A stretch of DNA of 64,000 nt from Chitinophagaceae bacterium (lineage in GTDB: Bacteria; Bacteroidota; Bacteroidia; Chitinophagales; Chitinophagaceae): contig JAHBTL010000009.1 in the NCBI GenBank assembly GCA_019638615.1, forward strand, positions 1-64,000, written 5' to 3'. The position numbers and the translations under genes are program-made. This document shows, piece after piece, positions 16,730 through 23,690 of this stretch. A model generated the notes under the pieces. It did no database searches. It was not told the DNA's origin and saw nothing but the letters and a program-made list of their open reading frames with translations. Position 1 is the stretch's first letter; each line of letters opens with the position of its first letter.

Positions 16730-19108
16730 CTACTCCGTTCGGAGTGACTTCACCGGATTCGCCACTGCAGCTTTTATAGCCTGGAAACTCACCGTTGCCA
16801 GGGCTATCATTAATGCCAGCATTGCGGATAAAGCAAATACATGCCAGCCTATGCTGATGCGATAATCATAATTCTCAAGCCAGCTATGCATTATCCAGTA
16901 CGATACAGGAGATGCTATCAGGCAGGCAATTAATACCAGCATTGTAAATTCATTGGATAGCAATATCCACAGGTTCATAACAGAAGCGCCTAATACCTTT
17001 CTGATGCCAATTTCCCGGGCTCGCCTTTCTGCCATACATGTTGCCAACCCAAATAATCCCAGGCAGGAAATAAAAATGGCTAATACCGAAAAAATCCCGG
17101 AGAGTTTGGCCACCTGGTTCTCAGTTGTAAACTTCTTTGCAAATTCTTCATCTGTAAAGCTGTACTCGAATGGCATCGAAGAATTATACTTTTCAAAAAT
17201 CGGCTTTACGGCTGTCAATGTCTCTTTTAAGTCAGCGGTAGGTTTTAACCTCAGGAAAATTGTATTAACATTATTAGTGCTGCTTCCGTTAAAAATAATA
17301 GCAAGGGGAGAGATCGCTTTGAATGGATCCAGCAATACTATATTTTCCACAATGCCAACAATAGTCAATGTACGATCTCCCAATTTTATAGTTCTGCCAA
17401 CCGGTTTCTCGTAGCCTATCGTTTTCAATGCTGCCTCATTCAATATCACTGCATTTGAATCTGTTTTATATGCCCTGGAGAAAGGTCTTCCCTCTATAAA
17501 ATTTAGTTTTACGGTCTTTTCAAAATCCCATTCAGTCATGATAGCATCTATTGCTATATCTTCACCAGGATCTTTACCATCCCAGGAAAAATCGCTCCAG
17601 CTATTGTAACGGCTGGTCATTGGTTGCGATGCTTTGGCAACAGATGCTATATAGCCGCTGGCGAGCAGGTCATTTTTCAACGGTTCGTAGTTGATCGCAA
17701 GATCATTGTTTGCAGCAATATTAACCAGGTTATCAGGCTCATAACCGACAGGGCGGTCTTTAGCATGGTTGATCTGCTGTACCACAATAATGGTGCTGAC
17801 GACCAGACCTATGGAAATGGAAAACTGTGTTACTACTAATATTTTGCGAAAACCTATTGCCCGGTTGCCCTGCTTAAATATTCCTTTCAATACCCTGACT
17901 GGTACAAATGAAGAAAGGTAAAGCGCAGGATAAACTCCTGAAAGAAGGCCCACGGCAATGGCAACAAGCAAAACGGCGCCAGGCAACGCAAGATTACTAA
18001 GATCAAAATGAATATTTTCAAAACCTGTATTCTTCAACCAGGGCAACAGCAGTTGTATCAGTCCAAGAGCAAATAAAAATGCAAAAACAGAAGTCAATAC
18101 GGATTCTGAAAAGAATTGTACAATGAGCTGACGGCGTGACGAGCCTAATGCTTTTCTAATGCCTACTTCTTTTGCCCGCTTTTCGTACCTCGCCGTAGCA
18201 AGGTTCATAAAATTGATACAGGCGATCAATAGAATAAATATTCCAACAAGCCCGAATAAACGCACATATTCAATTTTCCCTCCTGTGTTTACCCAGTCTT
18301 TATAGTCATTGTACAAATGCCATTTGGACATGGGATGCAAAAACAATGTTTGGTTTTTCATTCTCGGATCCCGCAGCGTGTTCAGTTGTCCGATCTTTTT
18401 TGAAAAATCTTCCATGGAAGCGCCATCTCTCAGCTCTACCATATTCATCATGAAATTATTGCCCCAATTTTTACTGTTATTTTTAATGAACTCGGAAGTT
18501 TGCACAGCAAAAGCATAAGGAACAATATAATCGAAACGGATAGTAGAATTTGCAGGAACATCTTTCAACACACCTGTAACTTTCAGGTCATATTCATTAT
18601 CGAATCGGATGATCTTATTCATAGGATCGGCATCGCCAAACAACGCTTTTGCAAGCGAAGCCGTCAGTACGATAGAAGATGGATCATTCAGGGCTGTATT
18701 AAGGTTTCCCTTTATCATTGGAAACGTAAACATCTGCAGGAAATCAGGGTCGGCAAAACGGCCATTTTTACTGAACCTGTTATTTTCAACAGCAAGGCTG
18801 TGTACTCCGCCCCAGTCTATCCTTGTAGCATGCTCAACTTCAGGATAATTGCTTTTGAGCTCGTCATGAAGGGGCATAGGAGTGGATTCTTGCGTATTTT
18901 TCTTGCCATTAAATAAAGTATGTTTCAGCACGAGCGCTATACGGTCTCCATGCTTGTGAAAGCTGTCGAAGGAAGTTTCATAGTAGATCCATAAGCCAAT
19001 GAGTGAGGCAAAGGTCATACCCGTGGCTAAACCAATAATATTGATGAACGAAATGCCTTTATTATTTGATAAATGCATCCATGCTATTTTGAGATAGTTT
19101 TTAAACAT
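16730..19108 (-). CDS. MacB/FtsX-type ABC transporter permease, paralog 7
   Basis: This permease of 792 residues is counted from ATG at 19108. The frame stays open to an ATG at 19135, but the conserved permease leader (AAAGCTTACAATT) and the family N-terminus MFKNYLKIAW place the start at 19108. It belongs to the WHLY subfamily (MSKWHLYNDY). The first coupling helix is EVGIRKALG after ARYEKRAK. The second is EIGIRKVLG preceded by AERRAR where most paralogs have AEQRTK. It is the first permease downstream of the ATPase and the 75-residue membrane protein. The 107 bp upstream hold AGC-rich words but no hairpin element. Confidence 0.9.
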   Translation of the reverse strand: MFKNYLKIAWMHLSNNKGISFINIIGLATGMTFASLIGLWIYYETSFDSFHKHGDRIALVLKHTLFNGKKNTQESTPMPLHDELKSNYPEVEHATRIDWGGVHSLAVENNRFSKNGRFADPDFLQMFTFPMIKGNLNTALNDPSSIVLTASLAKALFGDADPMNKIIRFDNEYDLKVTGVLKDVPANSTIRFDYIVPYAFAVQTSEFIKNNSKNWGNNFMMNMVELRDGASMEDFSKKIGQLNTLRDPRMKNQTLFLHPMSKWHLYNDYKDWVNTGGKIEYVRLFGLVGIFILLIACINFMNLATARYEKRAKEVGIRKALGSSRRQLIVQFFSESVLTSVFAFLFALGLIQLLLPWLKNTGFENIHFDLSNLALPGAVLLVAIAVGLLSGVYPALYLSSFVPVRVLKGIFKQGNRAIGFRKILVVTQFSISIGLVVSTIIVVQQINHAKDRPVGYEPDNLVNIAANNDLAINYEPLKNDLLASGYIASVAKASQPMTSRYNSWSDFSWDGKDPGEDIAIDAIMTEWDFEKTVKLNFIEGRPFSRAYKTDSNAVILNEAALKTIGYEKPVGRTIKLGDRTLTIVGIVENIVLLDPFKAISPLAIIFNGSSTNNVNTIFLRLKPTADLKETLTAVKPIFEKYNSSMPFEYSFTDEEFAKKFTTENQVAKLSGIFSVLAIFISCLGLFGLATCMAERRAREIGIRKVLGASVMNLWILLSNEFTMLVLIACLIASPVSYWIMHSWLENYDYRISIGWHVFALSAMLALMIALATVSFQAIKAAVANPVKSLRTE

Positions 19109-19215
19109 AATTGTAAGCTTTGAGCTGTCAGCCATCGGCTTTCAGCACCTATATATTTCCGCATTCTCAAATTTCCACATTTTCAAATTTCTATATCGAT
19201 AAGAGAGTGCATCGG

Positions 19216-19443
19216 TCATCTAACAATAAAAAAGGAAATAACAGGACTCCAGGGAAAATCTTTTAATTCTGAAGCCAGGCTTCTGCCTTCTGAATCCGTT
19301 TCTTTATCCTGCCGTATTGATACTTCATCCTGCTTTGCGGTGGTTGTATCCGTTTGTATGCTCGTAGCAATTGCAATTACCAATGCGAGCAAAGCTATTA
19401 ACATGGTAACCTGTTGCGACCTGGTTCGAAATTGCTTTATCAT
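19216..19443 (-). CDS. Small single-pass membrane protein of unknown function
   Basis: The 75-residue frame starts MIKQFRTRSQQ and has one strong membrane helix at about 13-29 (VTMLIALLALVIAIATSI). A hydrophilic Asp/Glu/Lys/Thr-rich stretch of about 30 residues and a short hydrophobic C-terminus ending SFFIVR follow. No family is recognised. It lies co-directionally between the ATPase and the first permease. The hairpin spacer that normally precedes a permease lies on its other side, between it and the ATPase. It could be an accessory subunit, or the relic of a longer gene. Coding status is plausible but not proven. Confidence 0.45.
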   Translation of the reverse strand: MIKQFRTRSQQVTMLIALLALVIAIATSIQTDTTTAKQDEVSIRQDKETDSEGRSLASELKDFPWSPVISFFIVR

Positions 19444-19691
19444 AATATGTTTAATTTAGCCTCACCCGCCTTCTCCCTCTCCTTGCAAAGGCGAGGAGCG
19501 GTGCTACAGAATATTTCCAAACAATATATCTACCACATCATCTACAACATATATCCGGGCAAAGCGTTTCAGTATTTGCTCACTTCTGCATCCATAACCT
19601 CCCCCGCTATACATTTTGTCCGTCTGATCTGAGTTTGGGCACCCCTCTCCACTCCGTGGAGAGGAGTGCCCGCCGTGGCGGGGGGTGAGGA
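19444..19691. repeat. Permease-cluster spacer element, copy S8, after the ATPase gene
   Basis: The hairpin-bounded part is 19460-19690. The left hairpin is altered (CTCTCCTTGCAAAGGCGAG). The right one is CCCCTCTCC-actccgt-GGAGAGG, followed by an inserted palindrome CCCGCCGTGGCGGG before the GGGTGAGG tail. It ends 1 nt before the stop codon of the ATPase at 19692. That coding end is unrelated to the permease ends, so the position right behind a stop codon belongs to the element itself. Confidence 0.75.
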
Positions 19692-20369
19692 TTATACCAA
19701 TATATTCTCCGTAACCGTTTGCCCGTCCAGCATACGAATGATGCGGTGACTATACTTTGAATCGTGTTCGGAGTGCGTAACCATAATGATGGTTGTTCCC
19801 TGCTCGTTCAGATCAGTAAGCATCTGCATTACTTCATTGCCATTGCTGCTGTCGAGGTTACCTGTAGGCTCATCCGCTAAAATTAATTTGGGGTTATTAA
19901 CCACCGCACGCGCCACCGCCACACGCTGCTGCTGACCACCGGATAGCTGCTGCGGATAGTGATTGCGCCTGTGCATGATCTGCACTTTGTCCAGTACTTC
20001 TTCCACTCTCTTTTTACGCTCTGCAGATTTTACGCCGGTGTATATCAACGGCAATTCCACGTTTTCAAACACTGTTAATTCATCAATTAAGTTAAAGCTC
20101 TGGAATACGAAGCCGATATTGTGCTTGCGCAGGTCGGCACGTTTGCGCTCATTGAAATGGGCTACTTCAATGCCATTGAATAGAAAGCTGCCCGCATCAG
20201 GATCATCAAGCAGACCAAGTATATTAAGCAATGTTGACTTGCCGCAGCCCGAAGGCCCCATTACCGCTACAAATTCACCGTCTTTTACTTCAAAGGAAAG
20301 CTTATTGAGCGCTACCGTTTCTACTTCTTCCGTGCGGTATATTTTTTCAAGGTCTGTGATCTTGATCAT
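19692..20369 (-). CDS. ABC transporter ATP-binding protein (MacB/LolD type)
   Basis: This is a 225-residue cytoplasmic ATPase of the family that powers MacB, LolCDE and FtsX permeases. Walker A is GPSGCGKS (38-45), the Q-loop is FVFQSFNLI, the signature LSGGQ is at 142-146, Walker B is LILADE (162-167), the D-loop is GNLDSSNG and the switch is a His in VTHSE. The length is normal for a free-standing subunit. It is the only ATP-binding protein in a locus with at least seven permeases, so it probably serves all of them. It is read in the same direction as the adaptor gene but separated from it by a plus-strand gene at 20521-20880. It would be transcribed just ahead of the permease series. Confidence 0.95.
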   Translation of the reverse strand: MIKITDLEKIYRTEEVETVALNKLSFEVKDGEFVAVMGPSGCGKSTLLNILGLLDDPDAGSFLFNGIEVAHFNERKRADLRKHNIGFVFQSFNLIDELTVFENVELPLIYTGVKSAERKKRVEEVLDKVQIMHRRNHYPQQLSGGQQQRVAVARAVVNNPKLILADEPTGNLDSSNGNEVMQMLTDLNEQGTTIIMVTHSEHDSKYSHRIIRMLDGQTVTENILV

Positions 20370-20426
20370 TGATGATGTATTTTATTATATACGAAATGGT
20401 TTTTAAAAAGTTACAAAGGGCTATCA

Positions 20427-20460
20427 GCTTTCAGCGGTCAGCAATCAGCAATCAGCTTTT
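20427..20460. repeat. AGC-rich interspersed word repeat, left of the four-helix bundle gene
   Basis: The stretch is built from close variants of one 7-8 nt word, CAATCAGC / TATCAGC / TTTCAGC. The same words recur beside every permease start (for example 5421-5440, 8130-8155, 13745-13775, 16440-16480) and at 22430-22480. Confidence 0.6.
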
Positions 20461-20520
20461 GCCCACTTAATATTTTATGTTAACTTGAATATTCGTTGTT
20501 AACCTAAAATATATTGCAGG

Positions 20521-20880
20521 ATGAGAAACTTTCGAAATCTTTCTGTTTGGTATAAAGGGCATTCGCTTACCTTGAAAATCTACTCGCTTACCAAGTCTTA
20601 TCCCAAAGATGAAATTTTCGGACTTGCCTCTCAAATGCGGCGTTGCGCTTATTCCATACCTTCAAATATAGCTGAAGGATGCGGACGCAACAGTACTCCT
20701 GATTTCAAACGATTTCTGGTCATTGCTGCCGGTTCATCTTCGGAGTTGGAATACCAGCTTTTCTTATCAAAAGATCTGGGTTACATCTCCGAATTTGTAT
20801 TTAAAGAACTGGAACTGGAAACAATCGAAATAAAAAAAATGATCTATTCGCTTATAAAAAAACTTGACACTGACAGCTGA
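20521..20880 (+). CDS. Four-helix bundle protein (23S rRNA intervening-sequence family)
   Basis: This 119-residue protein has the family hallmarks: an N-terminal NLSVWYKGH region, the central SQMRRCAYSIPSNIAEG segment, GRNSTPDFKRFL, and a C-terminal helix. Members fold as four-helix bundles; some lie in intervening sequences of 23S rRNA genes, and relatives act as accessory proteins of diversity-generating retroelements. Molecular function is not established for most. The gene is on the plus strand inside an otherwise minus-strand transporter locus. It is bracketed by AGC-rich words (20427-20460 and 20873-20900), and its final codons run into the second of them. No rRNA, reverse transcriptase or variable repeat is seen nearby. 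Confidence 0.85.
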   Translation: MRNFRNLSVWYKGHSLTLKIYSLTKSYPKDEIFGLASQMRRCAYSIPSNIAEGCGRNSTPDFKRFLVIAAGSSSELEYQLFLSKDLGYISEFVFKELELETIEIKKMIYSLIKKLDTDS

Positions 20881-20900
20881 TCGCTGACAGCAATCAGCTA
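20873..20900. repeat. AGC-rich interspersed word repeat, right of the four-helix bundle gene
   Basis: The stretch contains GACAGCTGATCGCTGACAGC and AATCAGCTAC, overlapping the last codons and the stop of the four-helix bundle gene and reaching the stop codon of the adaptor at 20898. With the copy at 20427 it brackets the gene. Confidence 0.6.
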
Positions 20901-22148
20901 CTTCAGAACCAACTCCTGCATATTTCCGTAATTCTCATAACTGCTGGTTACCACTTTATCCCCGGCATTAAGTCCTTCCGTCACTTCATAATAATCCTGG
21001 TTTTGATTGCCCAGCACAATGTTCACCCTGTATGCTCTCTTGCCGTCTTCAGAAACCTTGAATATCCAGTTGCCGCCGGTTTGTTGCCAAAATCCGCCAC
21101 GGGGTAACAGCAGCGCTTTTCTTTCATCACTTAATGCAAGCAATGTTTGCAGCGTTTGCCCACGGCGGATGCCCTTGGGCACTTTACCTGTAAATTCCAT
21201 ATCTACCTGGAAGCGGCCATTGGTAACCTGCGTAAATACTTTTTTAATCTCCAGCTCATAAGATGAATCCGCAAAAGTAAAACGTCCTTTCTGACCCGGG
21301 TAAATGCGAGATATATAATGCTCATCCACATCCACCCTTACTTTAAACCCGCTCAATACATCTATCTGTCCCAGCCTTTGCCCCTTGTTTTTGTTTTCGC
21401 CTATTTCCGCGTCAAGCGAAGTAAGCTGACCATCAACCGGGGCACGCACAATCAGGTCTCCCACTTTCTTTTGCATGATGCTTAAAGCCTGCTGTGAGCC
21501 TGCATAAGATTGTTTGTCCTGTTTGGATTGTTGCAACCTCGATAACGAATCCTGTTCAAGTATGCGCTCTGTCAATTTCTTTTTATCCCGTAGGTAATTA
21601 TAATTGATTTCTGACTGCCTGAACTCCTGCGAACCGATCACTTTCTGATCATACAATTCTTTATTCAGCTTGTACAGGCGCTCGGCTTCTTTCAACTGGC
21701 TTTCCACGTCAGCCATCTGGTTAAGCTTTGATACAGTATTCTGCAAAGCATTGTTGTTATTGATCTGCATTTGTGTAAGCGTATTGTACACTGTATTCTG
21801 CTGGCTCATTAATGTCATCAATAAATCAGTATTGGAGAGCCGGAGAATAGGCTGCCCTTTTTTCATGATCGTTCCGTCTTCTACATATTTTTCCTCCACT
21901 CTGCCACCCTCCTGGGCATCAAGATAAATACTGGTGAGCGGAAGCACAACACCATTTACAGGAATGGTTTCCTGGAACACGCCCTGCTTAACTTCGCTGA
22001 TGGTGATCCGTTCGGTATCAACATTCAGCTTGGGCTTGCCGGAAGTGAAATAATAACTGGCTCCTATTAACCCGATGATGGCTGCGATACCCGCTATGGT
22101 AAGTATCCGCTTTGTGCTCCATTTTTTCTTTTGTATTACCCTATCCAT
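20898..22148 (-). CDS. HlyD/MacA-like periplasmic adaptor of the ABC export locus
   Basis: This 416-residue membrane-anchored adaptor has an N-terminal helix at about 15-33 and no lipobox. A biotinyl/lipoyl-like half-motif (EKYVEDGTIMKKGQPILRL) follows, then a long coiled-coil hairpin at about 110-235, the second lipoyl half (VGDLIVRAPVDGQL), a beta-barrel domain and a C-terminal membrane-proximal domain. Such adaptors bridge an inner-membrane MacB-type permease and an outer-membrane channel. No TolC gene lies in this locus; the nearest is at 26787 in the RND operon. The gene heads the minus-strand transporter series and is cut off from the ATPase by the inserted plus-strand gene. A GC-rich hairpin sits in its leader. 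Confidence 0.9.
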   Translation of the reverse strand: MDRVIQKKKWSTKRILTIAGIAAIIGLIGASYYFTSGKPKLNVDTERITISEVKQGVFQETIPVNGVVLPLTSIYLDAQEGGRVEEKYVEDGTIMKKGQPILRLSNTDLLMTLMSQQNTVYNTLTQMQINNNNALQNTVSKLNQMADVESQLKEAERLYKLNKELYDQKVIGSQEFRQSEINYNYLRDKKKLTERILEQDSLSRLQQSKQDKQSYAGSQQALSIMQKKVGDLIVRAPVDGQLTSLDAEIGENKNKGQRLGQIDVLSGFKVRVDVDEHYISRIYPGQKGRFTFADSSYELEIKKVFTQVTNGRFQVDMEFTGKVPKGIRRGQTLQTLLALSDERKALLLPRGGFWQQTGGNWIFKVSEDGKRAYRVNIVLGNQNQDYYEVTEGLNAGDKVVTSSYENYGNMQELVLK

Positions 22149-22189
22149 TTTTTCTCAACTATTATTAATTTACTGCTTTCCCTGTAAAA

Positions 22190-22218
22190 CCTCCCGGCAT
22201 ATTTATATATCCGGGAGG
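22190..22218 (-). promoter_or_regulatory. Leader hairpin upstream of the export adaptor gene
   Basis: A perfect 8-bp stem CCTCCCGG/CCGGGAGG encloses a 13-nt A/T-only loop. It lies 42 nt upstream of the adaptor start, with a run of T/A bases on one side. It could act as an attenuator or mRNA 5' stabiliser, or be another short palindrome of the kind scattered in this window. No clear TAnnTTTG promoter was found next to it. Confidence 0.45.
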
Positions 22219-22649
22219 CAAAAAATCAACATATGCGAACATCTTTTATAAGTGAAACCTGTGCCAGAATGTAAATTTATTGATTATCAGCAATTTAAGT
22301 ACTAATATGGCTTTGTTTCGTACGCTCGTGATACACTATGTGTACGGTTTTGATACAATTGGATTGCTCATTTGAGATTTGATATTTGAGATGTGTAAAC
22401 TACGAACCACATTGGCTATGGGCTAGGAGCGATCAGCTATTAGCCGTCAGCAATCAGCACACTTTGAGATATCAGCCGTGAGCCGTGGGCGCAAGCAATC
22501 ACCCGAAACTATACACCAGAAACCATAAACCCCAAACCTGCAACCTGCTTCCCGGCTAACAACTGATAGTCACTCATTTAACATTAATTAACCTGCCAAA
22601 TGAACACGCTCAATCCCTGCCATTTTAAATTGTGTTAGCTTCGCTGTAA
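22219..22649. other. Divergent intergenic region with word-like repeats
   Basis: About 430 bp between two divergent adaptor genes. From 22370 to 22560 the DNA is made of recurrent words: GAGATTTGATATTTGAGAT, TCAGCTATTAGCCGTCAGC, and CCATAAACCCCAAACC followed by TGCAACCTG. No gene is seen. A TAAATTGTG box near 22627 resembles, imperfectly, a Bacteroidota -7 element for the RND operon. Confidence 0.55.
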
Positions 22650-23690
22650 ATGAGAAAGTTATTAGTATCCACGCTTGTCCTGGGCTTACTTTTTTCATGT
22701 AAGTCCGAAAAAAAAGAAGAAGCGCCGAGTGCGCTGCCCTCCCGTAATAAACCCGTCAGTGCCGACGCTTTTATAGCTAAAACACAACCGCTGAGCGAAA
22801 ATATCCAGGTACCCGGCTCCATATTGCCCGCTGAGGGAACCGATATACGCCCTGAAATTTCAGGGCGCCTCGTGAGCATCCATTTTACCGAAGGCGCTTT
22901 TGTAAAAAAAGGAGCATTGCTCGCTAAACTTTTTGATGAAGACCTGAAAGCGCAGTTAAGGAAGCTGGAAGTACAACTGGAGATCAACGAAAAAACGGTA
23001 GAGCGGTATAAGGAACTGCTGAAAATACAGGGCATCAGCCAGCAGGATGTTGACCTGAGCGAATTGCAGGTAAACAATAACAAGGCAGATATTGAACTGG
23101 TAAGAGTAAGCATCACCAAAACAGAAATAAGGGCGCCTTTCGATGGTCGCATCGGGTTAAGAAATGTGAGCCTGGGCGCTTATGTATCGCCCGCGGATAT
23201 CATAGCTACCATACGACAGGTAGATCAGCTGAAGCTTGAGTTTACCGTGCCTGAAAAGTACAGCACTGTTTTTAAACCCGGTAAAAAAGTAAGCTTTGCC
23301 ATAGATGGTACCGGTAAAGCATTCAGCGCCACTGTAATGGCTACGGAATACTTTATTGACGCCAATACGCGCAGCCTGAATGTAAAAGGACTGGTAAAAA
23401 ACAACGACCCTGCTTTGGTTCCGGGTGCTTATGCTAAAGTAGACCTTGACCTGGACAGGGATAATAATGCCATCATAGTACCAACACAGGCAATCATTCC
23501 TTTGTCCAGGGGAAAGCAAGTGATCGTATACCGCAATGGCAAACCGGATTTCAAAGAAGTAACCACCGGCATCCGCGATTCGGCATACATACAGGTTTCC
23601 AGCGGTATTAACATAGGCGATACGGTATTGATATCAGGGCTGATGGCGATCAAACCCAATTCTCAAATTCAATTGAGCAACGTACAGTAA
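22650..23690 (+). CDS. RND efflux periplasmic adaptor lipoprotein
   Basis: This 346-residue adaptor is exported as a lipoprotein: MRKLLVSTLVLGLLFSC has a lipobox with Cys17. A first lipoyl half follows at about 70-95 (ISGRLVSIHFTEGAFVKKG), then a short coiled-coil hairpin at about 100-150, the second lipoyl half (ITKTEIRAPFDGRIGL), a beta-barrel and a membrane-proximal domain. It links the RND pump to the TolC-like channel encoded downstream. The stop and the start of the next gene overlap by one base (TAATG), so the two are translationally coupled. Substrate range is not readable from sequence. Confidence 0.93.
   Translation: MRKLLVSTLVLGLLFSCKSEKKEEAPSALPSRNKPVSADAFIAKTQPLSENIQVPGSILPAEGTDIRPEISGRLVSIHFTEGAFVKKGALLAKLFDEDLKAQLRKLEVQLEINEKTVERYKELLKIQGISQQDVDLSELQVNNNKADIELVRVSITKTEIRAPFDGRIGLRNVSLGAYVSPADIIATIRQVDQLKLEFTVPEKYSTVFKPGKKVSFAIDGTGKAFSATVMATEYFIDANTRSLNVKGLVKNNDPALVPGAYAKVDLDLDRDNNAIIVPTQAIIPLSRGKQVIVYRNGKPDFKEVTTGIRDSAYIQVSSGINIGDTVLISGLMAIKPNSQIQLSNVQ

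Noticed and set aside
19109-19135. Earlier start for permease 7
   Set aside because: The conserved leader and N-terminal MFKNYLKIAW of the paralogs place the start at 19108.
1-19691. CRISPR array from the regularly recurring spacer elements
   Set aside because: Units recur every 2.4-3 kb with whole genes between them, the repeat is 140-250 bp, and there are no cas genes.
20521-20880. Diversity-generating retroelement accessory protein (Avd)
   Set aside because: No reverse transcriptase, template repeat or variable repeat with adenine-biased changes was found nearby; only the protein fold family is shared.
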